From: Comamonadaceae bacterium
GTDB lineage: Bacteria; Pseudomonadota; Gammaproteobacteria; Burkholderiales; Burkholderiaceae_C
Length of the DNA: 64,000 nt
NCBI GenBank assembly: GCA_947479935.1
Contig: CANKBG010000004.1
Span: 1-64,000 of the forward strand
Direction of reading: 5' to 3'
Below the pieces are notes generated by a model. The model worked only from the letters and a program-made list of their open reading frames with translations. It was not told the DNA's origin and did not search any database. Made by a program: the position numbers and the translations under genes. This document shows, in pieces, positions 9,753 through 18,117 of the stretch (positions are counted from its first letter, which is position 1; every line of letters starts with the position of its first letter).

Positions 9753-10502
9753 ATGGGGGCTATGAGCACACAACCTATACACCCCCAATTTTCCTCGTCC
9801 AATGTTGACCCAGCGGAACTGGCCAAGTTTTCAGATTTGGCGCACCGTTGGTGGGACAAGGAGAGTGAGTTTCGCCCCCTTCATCAAATCAATCCATTGC
9901 GATTGAATTGGATTCAAAGTTTGGTGCCCCTTCAAGATCGAAAAGTCTTGGACATTGGCTGCGGTGGCGGCATTCTGTCAGATGCCATGGCCAGGCAAGG
10001 TGCGCAAGTCTTAGGCGTGGACTTGGCAGTCAAGTCTTTGAAAGTTGCGCAATTGCATGCACTTGAAGCAGGTACTCAAGGCGTTCAATACCGAGAAATC
10101 AGCGCAGAAGATTTGGCGGCAGAACAAGCTGCGAAATTTGATGTTGTCACGTGCATGGAAATGTTGGAGCACGTGCCCGATCCGTCAGCGATTGTGAAAG
10201 CCTGCGCCAAGTTGGTGAAACCAGGGGGGTGGGTTTTCTTTTCTACTTTGAATCGCAATCCCAAATCTTTTTTGTTTGCCGTAATTGGGGCTGAGTACGT
10301 GCTCAATCTATTGCCCAGAGGAACTCACGAGTACGCTCGCATGATCAAGCCGAGTGAGTTGGCAGATTGGGTTCGCGCCCAAGGCTTAGACATCATGCAG
10401 ATGAAAGGCTTGTCCTACAACCCCTTCACGCGCAATTATTCAATGGGATCGGATACAGATGTCAATTATTTAATGGCCACTCAAATGCCACTCGAAAAAT
10501 AA
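9753..10502 (+). CDS. ubiG: Ubiquinone biosynthesis O-methyltransferase
   Basis: A 249-residue SAM-dependent methyltransferase catalysing both O-methylations of ubiquinone synthesis at the inner membrane face. The N-terminal [18 protein letters not shown] and [15 protein letters not shown] are hallmarks of UbiG. The SAM-binding motif I is [25 protein letters not shown] follows in the middle and [11 protein letters not shown] near the C-terminus. ATG at 9753 is given; the ATG at 9762 (three codons later) is equally possible, since GGAG at 9746 is too close to the first and slightly far from the second. The gph phosphatase follows 19 bases downstream, a pairing common in proteobacteria. Confidence 0.95.
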   Translation: MGAMSTQPIHPQFSSSNVDPAELAKFSDLAHRWWDKESEFRPLHQINPLRLNWIQSLVPLQDRKVLDIGCGGGILSDAMARQGAQVLGVDLAVKSLKVAQLHALEAGTQGVQYREISAEDLAAEQAAKFDVVTCMEMLEHVPDPSAIVKACAKLVKPGGWVFFSTLNRNPKSFLFAVIGAEYVLNLLPRGTHEYARMIKPSELADWVRAQGLDIMQMKGLSYNPFTRNYSMGSDTDVNYLMATQMPLEK

Positions 10503-10521
10503 TTGAAGAAACACTGAACCC

Positions 10522-11187
10522 ATGAAGTTTGAAAATATAGAAGCGGTCTTGTTTGACCTGGATGGCACGCTGATTGACAGTGCGCCCGATCTCGGCGCTG
10601 CCGTTGACAAAATGCGCGTAGACCGCGGCATGCCTTCCTTGCCCTTGTTGCATTACCGACCCATGGCTGGCGCAGGTGCGCGCGGCATGATTGGTTTGGC
10701 ATTTGGCTTTACCCCGGAGCATCCTGAATACGATCAACTTAAAGAGGAATTTTTCCGAAATTACGAGTCTTGCATGACTGAGCGTACTTTCGCCTTTGAT
10801 GGCATTGAGGCGATGATTCAAGATTTGGTGAGTTTGAAGATGCCCTGGGGTGTTGTGACCAACAAATCCAAGCGCTTTGCAGAGCCCCTTACCCAAGCCA
10901 TGCCACTTTTTAAGACTGCGGCAGTGGTCATCAGTGGTGACACCACGCCTCATGCAAAGCCGCACCCTGAGCCCTTGTTGGAAGCTGCAAGAAGAATGGG
11001 TATAGAGCCAGCGCGTTGTGTCTATGTGGGCGACGATGAACGAGACATTGTTGCTGGGCTAGCTGCCAACATGAAGACGGTGGCGGCCACTTACGGTTAT
11101 TTAGGTTTGCACACTGATGTCGAGCAATGGCGGGCCCATGCTCAAATTCAATCACCTGGCGCTTTACTGAAATTGCTTGCTACTTAA
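10522..11187 (+). CDS. gph: Phosphoglycolate phosphatase (HAD superfamily)
   Basis: A 221-residue cytoplasmic HAD hydrolase, most likely dephosphorylating 2-phosphoglycolate. HAD motif I is FDLDGTLIDSAPDL at about residues 11-24 with nucleophile D12. Motif II is VVTNKS, motif III lysine is in HAKPHPEPLL, and motif IV is YVGDDERDIVAGLAA. The cap-domain sequence and the position after ubiG fit Gph rather than another HAD phosphatase, but substrate cannot be proved from sequence. No neighbouring feature suggests special regulation. Confidence 0.88.
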   Translation: MKFENIEAVLFDLDGTLIDSAPDLGAAVDKMRVDRGMPSLPLLHYRPMAGAGARGMIGLAFGFTPEHPEYDQLKEEFFRNYESCMTERTFAFDGIEAMIQDLVSLKMPWGVVTNKSKRFAEPLTQAMPLFKTAAVVISGDTTPHAKPHPEPLLEAARRMGIEPARCVYVGDDERDIVAGLAANMKTVAATYGYLGLHTDVEQWRAHAQIQSPGALLKLLAT

Positions 11188-11365
11188 CAGAGAAGCAAGC
11201 TGCGCACTGTTTGTATCCTGGGAAATATTTTCACGCGGGCTTGCACTTTCAGGAACGAAAACAGATGCTTTAAGGGCTTCTTCGGGTTTTAGAGGTCGTC
11301 AAATTTAAAGACCCTCGTTATGCTGTCTACAACTTTAACTTGATGTATTTAAAATAGGAGTTCTC

Positions 11366-12280
11366 ATGAGCAAAGTGACTTGGTCTGGTGGTGTCGAGCA
11401 TTGGACAAAAAAGGGCGAAATTAATTTATTTCTATGGCAGAAGAAGGCCTCACCCAACGTGCCTTATGCCGGTACCATTTTCTTTGTCCATGGCTCATCC
11501 ATGGCCTCCCAGCCTACCTTTGATTTGTCAGTGCCTGGCCGTCCTTATTCTTCGGTCATGGACTGGTTTTGTGAACGTGGATTTGACACTTGGACCATGG
11601 ACAACGAAGGCTATGGTCGTTCAGACAAACATCGTCCAATCAATTCAGACATTGCCAATGGTGCAGCAGATTTGGCCGCAGGCAGTGAGTACATATTGAA
11701 GCATTCAGCATCACAAAAACTGCACATGTATGGCATCTCATCGGGTGCATTGAAGGCTGCTTTGTTTGCGCAAAATCACCCTGAAAGAATTGGTAAATTA
11801 GCCCTCGATGCTTTTGTGTGGACTGGTCAAGGAAGCCACACTTTGGAGCAACGTCGCAAAAAATTGCCGGAGTTTTTGGCCAAAAATCGTCGGCCCATCG
11901 ACCGCGCATTTGTACACAGCATTTTTGAACGCGATCACCCTGATACGGCAGATCAAGCCACCATCAGTTCCTTCGCCGATGCCATTTTGACCTTAGATGA
12001 CTCTATGCCAACAGGAACTTATGTTGATATGTGTTCCAAATTACCAGTGGTTGACCCACTCAAAATCACGGTGCCCACCATCGTTATGCGTGGTGAGTAT
12101 GACGGCATTGCTGGATTGGACGACCTCATTGATTTCTACAAATTACTGCCCAACACAGACAAACAGTTCAATGTGATGGCGGGTATTTCTCATGCCAGTT
12201 TCCAGCAGAAAAACTACATGATGGTCTATCATATTTTGCACAGTTACTACACTATGCCTGCACCAATTTACAGGGGATAA
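11366..12280 (+). CDS. Alpha/beta hydrolase
   Basis: A 304-residue protein with no signal peptide, so probably cytoplasmic. The alpha/beta-hydrolase triad is visible: nucleophile S125 in GISSG (123-127), acid D246 in RGEYDGIAG and H276 in GISHASF. The oxyanion strand is FFVHGSSMAS near residue 40. AGGAG at 11356-11360 lies 5 bases before the ATG and fixes the start. The gene is followed by a Bug receptor gene after only 3 bases, so the two probably act on the same imported acid or ester. The substrate is unknown; the fold covers esterases, C-C hydrolases and dehalogenases, and I see nothing that picks one. Confidence 0.85.
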   Translation: MSKVTWSGGVEHWTKKGEINLFLWQKKASPNVPYAGTIFFVHGSSMASQPTFDLSVPGRPYSSVMDWFCERGFDTWTMDNEGYGRSDKHRPINSDIANGAADLAAGSEYILKHSASQKLHMYGISSGALKAALFAQNHPERIGKLALDAFVWTGQGSHTLEQRRKKLPEFLAKNRRPIDRAFVHSIFERDHPDTADQATISSFADAILTLDDSMPTGTYVDMCSKLPVVDPLKITVPTIVMRGEYDGIAGLDDLIDFYKLLPNTDKQFNVMAGISHASFQQKNYMMVYHILHSYYTMPAPIYRG

Positions 12281-12283
12281 ACC

Positions 12284-13264
12284 ATGCGCCAAAACGTACG
12301 TCAATTTTTCAGGCTTGCACTCTTGAGTTGTTTATTAGGAGGCGCTGCCACGGCCGCTTTGGCGCAGTCCTACCCCAACAAACCCATTAAATTGATCGTG
12401 CCATTTGCGCCAGGAGGTTTTACGGATGTTGTAGCGCGAATTTTGGGCCAAAAACTTTCGATCTCCTTGGGGCAACCCTTCGTGATTGAAAACAAGGCGG
12501 GTGCGGGCTCGACCATCGGGACAGATTTTGTGGCCAAGGCCAATCCTGATGGTTATACCTTGGTGATGATTTCCACCACGCATGTCATCAGTCCCGCGAT
12601 TTACCCTAAGCTGCCTTATGACCCTATAAAGAGCTTTACACCCGTTGGCAAATTGGTTGATTCTGCATATGTCTTGTTGGTGAATCCCAAATTGCCTGCC
12701 AATAACGTGGCTGAATTTATCGCTCTTGCCAAGGCTTCTCCCGAAAAAATTCACTACGCTTCTTCAGGCAACGGCAGTTCTCAGCACTTGATGGGCGGTA
12801 TGTTTGCTTCAATGACGGGTGTGAAATTGAAACACGTGCCCTATAAGGGTAGCGGTGGTGCCGCCAATGACTTGGTGGCTGGCGTGGTGGAGAGTAGCTT
12901 TGCGGGTGTGCCTAATGCTATGGCCCAAGTGCCTGCGGGTCGATTGAAAGCCTTGGCAGTAACCACTTCCAAAAGAATTCCTCAATTGCCTGATGTTCCA
13001 ACCATGCAAGAGGCTGGCGTGCCTGGTTACAGCGCCAGTGTTTGGTTGGCCCTTCTGGCGCCAGCTGGCACCCCCAAGGATATTGTGGCCAAACTCAATG
13101 CCGAAATTGCCAAGGTTATGAATTCGCCTGATACCAAAAAAGAGATGTTCGCTGCAGGCGTGGACACCGATCTTTCTACACCTGAAGCTCTTAATGTCCT
13201 GATGGTTCAAGAAATGGAGCGTTGGGGAAAAGTTGTCAAAGAAGCAGGCATTACCATGCAATAA
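12284..13264 (+). CDS. Bug-family tripartite tricarboxylate transporter receptor
   Basis: A 326-residue periplasmic solute-binding protein. Residues 1-28 form a signal peptide ending in AALAQ. The mature protein starts with the Bug signature YPNKPIKLIVPFAPGGFTDVVAR, split here as YPNKPIKLIVPF then APGGFTDVVAR. Further family landmarks are NKAGAGSTIGTDFVAKANPDG and HVPYKGSGGAANDLVAG. Bug proteins bind small organic acids, often aromatic or dicarboxylic, and usually work with TctA/TctB membrane partners. None is present here. It lies 3 bases after the alpha/beta hydrolase gene, and the next gene (RlmN-like) starts 12 bases after its stop. Confidence 0.93.
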   Translation: MRQNVRQFFRLALLSCLLGGAATAALAQSYPNKPIKLIVPFAPGGFTDVVARILGQKLSISLGQPFVIENKAGAGSTIGTDFVAKANPDGYTLVMISTTHVISPAIYPKLPYDPIKSFTPVGKLVDSAYVLLVNPKLPANNVAEFIALAKASPEKIHYASSGNGSSQHLMGGMFASMTGVKLKHVPYKGSGGAANDLVAGVVESSFAGVPNAMAQVPAGRLKALAVTTSKRIPQLPDVPTMQEAGVPGYSASVWLALLAPAGTPKDIVAKLNAEIAKVMNSPDTKKEMFAAGVDTDLSTPEALNVLMVQEMERWGKVVKEAGITMQ

Positions 13265-13276
13265 GCCTGAATTTTC

Positions 13277-14356
13277 ATGTCCAATCGGGGCATGTCATTT
13301 CAGCAAATCAGCGAGATTCGAAACCGATTGCGTTGCTTAGGGGCTCGGCCAGCCCACGAGCAGCGCATTTTGCGTTTGTGGTCACAGGCAAAACCCCAAA
13401 ACAGCGGCAGTCGCCCCTTAGAAAGCTTCATGCCCAGCGCGTTGAGGCAAGAGTTACCGCGGCTTAGTGCGGATTTAGACGGGCTACTTCGTTTGCAATC
13501 AGAGCATCCTGCAGAAGATGGTTCTGTGCGCTGGTTGCTGGCTTTAAGGGAGGGGCAAACCGTCGAAACAGTGGGCCTGCCACGGGCCGGTTTGTGTGTG
13601 TCTTCTCAAGTAGGTTGCGCTGTCGGTTGTGTCTTTTGCATGACGGGACGCGAAGGTTTAATTCGGCAGGTCGGCAGTGCCGAAATTGTGGCGCAGGTGG
13701 CCTTTGCACGATTGCATCGCGTGGTGAAAAAAGTGGTGTTCATGGGCATGGGAGAACCAGCCCACAATTTAGACAATGTGATGGAAGCCATTGAGGTCTT
13801 GGGCACCGTGGGCAACGTTGGCCATAAGTCTTTGGTATTTTCAACCGTTGGCGATCCTCGGGTGTTTGAGCAGTTGCCTTTGGGTTTGGTGAAGCCCGCT
13901 TTGGCAGTTTCTTTGCACACCACACGTGGGGATTTACGTGCTGAGTTGTTGCCACGCGCACCCAAAATGAGTCCTGAAGCCTTGGTCGAGGCCGCAGAAA
14001 AGTATGCACAGCAAACGGGTTATCCCATTCAATACCAGTGGACCCTTCTTGAAGGCGTGAACGATACGCAAGAGGAAATTGAAGGCATTGTGCGTTTGCT
14101 CAAAGGCAAGTTCGCCTTGATGAACATGATTCCTTACAACGCTGTCGACGACTTGCCTTTCAAGCGCCCTTCATGGCAGCGCGCCGCAGAAATTGCACGG
14201 ACACTGCATCGCCAAGGTATTCTGACGAAACTGAGAAACTCTGCAGGACAAGATGTGGAAGGGGGTTGCGGTCAACTGCGTGCCCGTCAACTTCAATTAG
14301 ATTCAAGCCCTAGGCCGCTTCACTTTGTTAAAGCAAAACCTGCCACGTTCTTGTAG
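13277..14356 (+). CDS. RlmN-like radical SAM RNA methyltransferase paralogue
   Basis: A 359-residue protein of the RlmN/Cfr radical SAM methyltransferase group. The cluster-binding cysteines are C114, C118 and C121 in QVGCAVGCVFCMTG. The two extra cysteines needed for the methyl-transfer mechanism are also present: C107 in GLCVSSQ and C331 in GQDVEGGCGQL. MGMGEPAHNLDNV replaces the more usual MGEPLLNYDNV of RlmN. Bona fide rlmN in this group normally sits elsewhere, near ndk and hisS, so I treat this as a paralogue of unknown RNA target. An internal ATG at 13292 is an alternative start. The last 37 bases overlap the 3' end of the convergent monooxygenase gene. Confidence 0.82.
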   Translation: MSNRGMSFQQISEIRNRLRCLGARPAHEQRILRLWSQAKPQNSGSRPLESFMPSALRQELPRLSADLDGLLRLQSEHPAEDGSVRWLLALREGQTVETVGLPRAGLCVSSQVGCAVGCVFCMTGREGLIRQVGSAEIVAQVAFARLHRVVKKVVFMGMGEPAHNLDNVMEAIEVLGTVGNVGHKSLVFSTVGDPRVFEQLPLGLVKPALAVSLHTTRGDLRAELLPRAPKMSPEALVEAAEKYAQQTGYPIQYQWTLLEGVNDTQEEIEGIVRLLKGKFALMNMIPYNAVDDLPFKRPSWQRAAEIARTLHRQGILTKLRNSAGQDVEGGCGQLRARQLQLDSSPRPLHFVKAKPATFL

Positions 14357-15546
14357 TTGTCTGAAATTTGACGCAATTCGTCTTGGCTGATCAGATCGTC
14401 AATGTGGCGGAAAGGTTTGCCGCCGCTCAGTTCTTCCGCCTTCATGATGATGAAATCGGGCGGCACATTGCGATTGGTTTCTACCACCTTGGCGGTGGTG
14501 GCAAGCCGCAAAGATTCGTAAACCTTCAGTGCATCGCGCAGATCAGCGTGCTGGCTCAATTGATCAGACAAAGTGCGCGCATCAATCAGTGCTTGGGCTG
14601 ATCCATTTGAGCCGCGTGGGTACATAGGGTGTGCTGCATCGCCCATCAGGGTGATACGTCCTTGTGTCCAGAACGGCAAAGCGTCTTTGTCGACCATGGG
14701 GTATTCAAAAACCTTCTCAGACTTCAAGATGAGTTCGGGCACATTGAGAAAATCAAACTTAAAGTCTTTGTAAATTTCGGCGCAAGGTCCTGGGTCAACC
14801 GAACGATTCCAATCGTTCATGACGGCGTTGGGCTTTTGCAATTCGGCCACCCAATTGATTAACTGGTTTCCTTTGCCATCGACGTTGTCAATGATGGGGT
14901 AGATGACCATTTTGCCGAGTTCTACCGTGCCAATTCTCAAATAACTTTTGCCTGTGAGGATGGGGGGGTGAATGGTCACACCACGCCAAGTGTTGATGCC
15001 GCCAAAACAAAGGGCATCTGTGGGGTGCATCTGTTTGCGAACCGCAGAATTCACGCCATCACAAGCCACAGCAATCTTGGCGTTCACGGACACATGGGTG
15101 TTGTTATGCGCGTTGAGGAAACTCAAATGGACGCCATCGTCATCTTGCGAATACCCAGTGCATCGCATGCCGGTGTGCACTTTGTCAGCGCCCAATCGGC
15201 TCACTGCCGCATCAAACAAAATACGGTGAAGCTTTCCGCGGTGCGCGCCAATCTCTGGAAGGGTATAGCCGGCGTGGCGCCCCCGAGCTTCTTTGTAAAC
15301 AAATTGACCGTGGTGAGTGAAAAACACACTCTCTAAGTTTTCAATGCCAGCGGCCTCAATGGCTGACTGAACACCAAGTTCGGCAAGTTCACGCATGGCA
15401 TGGGGAAGCAAGGTGATGCCCACACCAATTTCTTTGACTTCGTTGACAGCCTCAAAGACGTCGCAGTCAATACCGCGCTTGTGAAGCCCTAACGCAAAAC
15501 TTAATCCGGCAATGCCGCCGCCCACAATGGCAATGTTCATGGTCAT
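14320..15546 (-). CDS. FAD-dependent monooxygenase (aromatic hydroxylase-like)
   Basis: A 408-residue group A flavoprotein monooxygenase. The FAD motif is IAIVGGGIAGLSFALGL at the N-terminus, the DG motif is VACDGVNSAVRK, and the second FAD motif is LMGDAAHPMYPRGSNG. These match salicylate hydroxylase-like enzymes that hydroxylate aromatic or quinone-like substrates using NAD(P)H and O2; the substrate is not determinable. The ATG at 15546 overlaps the stop of the preceding Bug gene (ATGA); ATG at 15540 is an alternative, and the frame is open 13 codons further up without homology support. Coupling to a Bug receptor and an EamA exporter suggests catabolism or modification of an imported aromatic acid. 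Confidence 0.87.
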   Translation of the reverse strand: MTMNIAIVGGGIAGLSFALGLHKRGIDCDVFEAVNEVKEIGVGITLLPHAMRELAELGVQSAIEAAGIENLESVFFTHHGQFVYKEARGRHAGYTLPEIGAHRGKLHRILFDAAVSRLGADKVHTGMRCTGYSQDDDGVHLSFLNAHNNTHVSVNAKIAVACDGVNSAVRKQMHPTDALCFGGINTWRGVTIHPPILTGKSYLRIGTVELGKMVIYPIIDNVDGKGNQLINWVAELQKPNAVMNDWNRSVDPGPCAEIYKDFKFDFLNVPELILKSEKVFEYPMVDKDALPFWTQGRITLMGDAAHPMYPRGSNGSAQALIDARTLSDQLSQHADLRDALKVYESLRLATTAKVVETNRNVPPDFIIMKAEELSGGKPFRHIDDLISQDELRQISDNYKNVAGFALTK

Positions 15547-16526
15547 TCTGCTTTGATGTTTTGCGATTTGATCAGTTCGGCCCAACGGATGGCATCTTTC
15601 TCAACCAGACGACCAAACTCCTCTGGCGTGCTGTTGGCAGGGTCCATGCCTTGGGGTTGAAACGCCTTTTGAATGTCTTCACTGGCCAAGATCAATTTAA
15701 TTTCTTTGTTGTAGGCTTGAATGATGTCGTTGGGCGTATTTTTAGGCGCAAAGATGCCGAACCACATGTCGACATTCACTTGGCCGGCCTTGGATTCTGC
15801 GATGGTCGGTACATTGGGTAACAGAGGATGCCGCTGTTCACTGCCCAGCCCTAAGGCAATGAGTTTGCCTGCTCTAATTTGAGGCAAGGCCACATGGATC
15901 GGCAAGAACATGGCATCGACTTGGCCGCCTAGCAAGTCTGTGACTGCGGGTGCTGTACCGCGGTAAGGAATGTGAGTTAAAAAGACTTTGGAAGTGTTTT
16001 TGAACAACTCCATGGCCAAGTGGTGAGGAGTTCCCACGCCAGGTGACGCATAGTTGATGCGGCCTGGGTTGGCCTTTGCTGCAGCCACCAAATCTAAGGG
16101 CGTTTTGAAATTTGTTTTGGGATGCGTGACCAACAGCAGTTGCCCCCAACTGGTCAAAATGACGGGGGCTAAGTCTTTCACAGGGTCAAAGCTCAAGCCG
16201 GTGTAAAGGCTTTTGTTCATGACCAGTGTGTTCACGCTGACCAAAAGAGTTTGGCCATCGGGCGCAGAACGCACGACGGCCTCTGTCCCAATGTTGCCGG
16301 ATGCGCCCACCCTGTTTTCAACGACCACCGGTCTGCCAAGTCTTTGAGAAAGCTTGGGGCCGACAGTTCTAGCAATTAAATCAATGCCTGTGCCAGGTGT
16401 AAATGGCACGATTAACTTGATAGGCCCTAGATTGCTGGCCGTTGGGTTGGTAAGGCTGGCATTTTGTGCAGATGCTGAGAAGCTCACAAAAAGACACGAC
16501 AGAAGTAGGAAGGATAGACGTTTCAT
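15543..16526 (-). CDS. Bug-family periplasmic solute-binding receptor
   Basis: A 327-residue secreted receptor with signal peptide MKRLSFLLLSCLFVSFSASA (cleavage before QNA). The mature N-terminus contains GPIKLIVPFTPGTGIDLIAR, followed by VVENRVGASGNIG and the HIPYRGTAPAVTDLLGGQ segment of the family. It is clearly different in sequence from the Bug protein at 12284-13264, so a different ligand is likely. It is sandwiched by 4-bp overlaps between the EamA transporter gene upstream and the monooxygenase gene downstream, a strong sign of a single translation-coupled operon. No TctA/TctB membrane subunits are in the window. Confidence 0.93.
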   Translation of the reverse strand: MKRLSFLLLSCLFVSFSASAQNASLTNPTASNLGPIKLIVPFTPGTGIDLIARTVGPKLSQRLGRPVVVENRVGASGNIGTEAVVRSAPDGQTLLVSVNTLVMNKSLYTGLSFDPVKDLAPVILTSWGQLLLVTHPKTNFKTPLDLVAAAKANPGRINYASPGVGTPHHLAMELFKNTSKVFLTHIPYRGTAPAVTDLLGGQVDAMFLPIHVALPQIRAGKLIALGLGSEQRHPLLPNVPTIAESKAGQVNVDMWFGIFAPKNTPNDIIQAYNKEIKLILASEDIQKAFQPQGMDPANSTPEEFGRLVEKDAIRWAELIKSQNIKAE

Positions 16527-17452
16527 GATTTGATGATTTCTTTTTTAGGAAATAAGCCACTCGATAAGGCTGTGCCAAAAACTACAACTGCGCCCAAGAA
16601 TAACATGCTCAATGTGACTCTTTCATTCAAGAAAATCACACCATAGATCAGGGCAAATACGGGTATTAAGAATGTGACAGTCAGTGCCTTGGCGGGGCCA
16701 GCACGGTTGATCAAGCGAAAGTACAAAATGTAGGCAATGCCCGTACAAGCCACACCCAGTATGAGCAAAGACAGCCAAGCCTTAGGACTTGGCATCACTT
16801 CTGGCATGGCCCAAAGCGCTGGCATTAAAAGGGCTAGGCAAGCGCCCAACTGGCTGCCGGAGGCTGAAACCAAGGGCGACAAATGGGGCATGTATTTTTT
16901 GGTAAAACTGCCTGAAATGGCGTAGCAAATAGTGGCCAACAAACAAGCCGCAATGGCGGTGTATTGCCCCCAAAGGCTGGCGTCGGGATTGGCGGCGCTG
17001 TGAAAATGGGTTTGATTGCTTGCCAGCAAAGATACGCCAAAAAATCCAATGAACAGACCTGCAATGCGCCAACGATTTAATTGGTCACCTAGCCAGAGCC
17101 ATGCGACGACGGCAGCAAACAAGGGGACGACGGCATTCAAAATGGCCGACAAACCAGTTGAGATGTGAATCACGGCATAGGCAAAAAGTGAAAAAGGGAG
17201 TGCGGAGTTGAAAACACCAAAGCCCAGCACAATTTTCCAATGGGCCTTGAACTCGGCCAAGTGGCCTTGCCACAGCATGAGAGGGAACAAAAACAAAGTG
17301 GCCACGCAGACCCGGGTCCAAGCAGTTGCAATGGGTCCAAATTCCGCTGCGCTCATGCGCATGAACATAAAAGATGCGCCCCACAAAGCGGCCAGCAATA
17401 CATAGTCAGTTCGCCAATCTTGCGAACCCACAGTGAGACTGTCTTGGCTCAT
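16523..17452 (-). CDS. EamA/DMT-family membrane transporter
   Basis: A 309-residue integral membrane protein with about ten hydrophobic segments arranged as two EamA repeats. The first repeat begins YVLLAALWGASFMFMRMS, and the second lies around residues 160-300 (AACLLATICYAISGSF, then ALIYGVIFLNERVT). DMT/EamA proteins typically export amino acids, nucleosides or other metabolites; nothing here fixes the substrate. The start overlaps the ogt stop by 4 bases and the end overlaps the Bug start by 4 bases, so it belongs to the ogt-eamA-bug-monooxygenase operon. Confidence 0.9.
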   Translation of the reverse strand: MSQDSLTVGSQDWRTDYVLLAALWGASFMFMRMSAAEFGPIATAWTRVCVATLFLFPLMLWQGHLAEFKAHWKIVLGFGVFNSALPFSLFAYAVIHISTGLSAILNAVVPLFAAVVAWLWLGDQLNRWRIAGLFIGFFGVSLLASNQTHFHSAANPDASLWGQYTAIAACLLATICYAISGSFTKKYMPHLSPLVSASGSQLGACLALLMPALWAMPEVMPSPKAWLSLLILGVACTGIAYILYFRLINRAGPAKALTVTFLIPVFALIYGVIFLNERVTLSMLFLGAVVVFGTALSSGLFPKKEIIKS

Positions 17453-18009
17453 GCAGCGATTTTTTGTTTTGTGGGGTATGAGCCTAAAGCAGCGCTGCTG
17501 GATTCAAGTTGCAGCAAGGCTTGCTTACGCCAAACGCCGCCCGCATAACCTGTCATTTGTCCTTGGCTGCCCAAAACCCTGTGGCAGGGTATGAGGACAC
17601 TGATGGGATTGCGGCCGACAGCTGTGCCCACGGCACGCACGGCATTGGGTTTGCCAATGGCCGCAGCCAGTTCGCCATAAGTGCAGGTTTGGCCATAGGG
17701 AATGCTCATTAAGGCTTGCCAAACGGCTTGCTGAAAAGCAGTGCCATTTTGTAAATCAAGGGGCAGACCTTGCAGTGCGCTGCGAGCATCCTGAAAAGCG
17801 GGCCAATTTCCCTCAAGGTAAGGGATTAAGTAGGCCTCGGCCTTCAAAATAATGGGGTTATGGTTTTGGAGTTGCCAACGGCTTGTATCTGGAAAGTGTT
17901 TCTGATTTTCAAACCATGCACCATTCAGGCCAGTAGGGCTGGCAGCCAATGTGATCTTGCCCCAAGGGCTTTGGATGTTTTGGTAACAAGTCTGAGTGTG
18001 AAATTGCAT
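17449..18009 (-). CDS. ogt: Methylated-DNA--protein-cysteine methyltransferase
   Basis: A 186-residue suicide DNA-repair protein that removes O6-alkyl groups from guanine. The acceptor cysteine is in PCHRVLGSQG near residue 142, and the helix-turn-helix region is YGQTCTYGELAAAIGKPNAVRAVG, here given in two parts: YGQTCTYGELAAAIG and KPNAVRAVG. GYAGGVWRKQALL follows the active site. The length suits the Ogt type, since there is no Ada regulatory domain. It is the first gene of a minus-strand run that continues with an EamA transporter through a 4-bp overlap. The upstream region is shared with the divergent phosphomannomutase gene, 108 bases away. Confidence 0.94.
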   Translation of the reverse strand: MQFHTQTCYQNIQSPWGKITLAASPTGLNGAWFENQKHFPDTSRWQLQNHNPIILKAEAYLIPYLEGNWPAFQDARSALQGLPLDLQNGTAFQQAVWQALMSIPYGQTCTYGELAAAIGKPNAVRAVGTAVGRNPISVLIPCHRVLGSQGQMTGYAGGVWRKQALLQLESSSAALGSYPTKQKIAA

Positions 18010-18117
18010 CTGTCAATCCTATCCGATTTTATGGAGGCGCACCTACAATGGAGCCCAGTTGGAAAGACACTTCCTTGACTAAATCTATGGCGCCAAGCAC
18101 CTTCAAAGGTTAATTTT

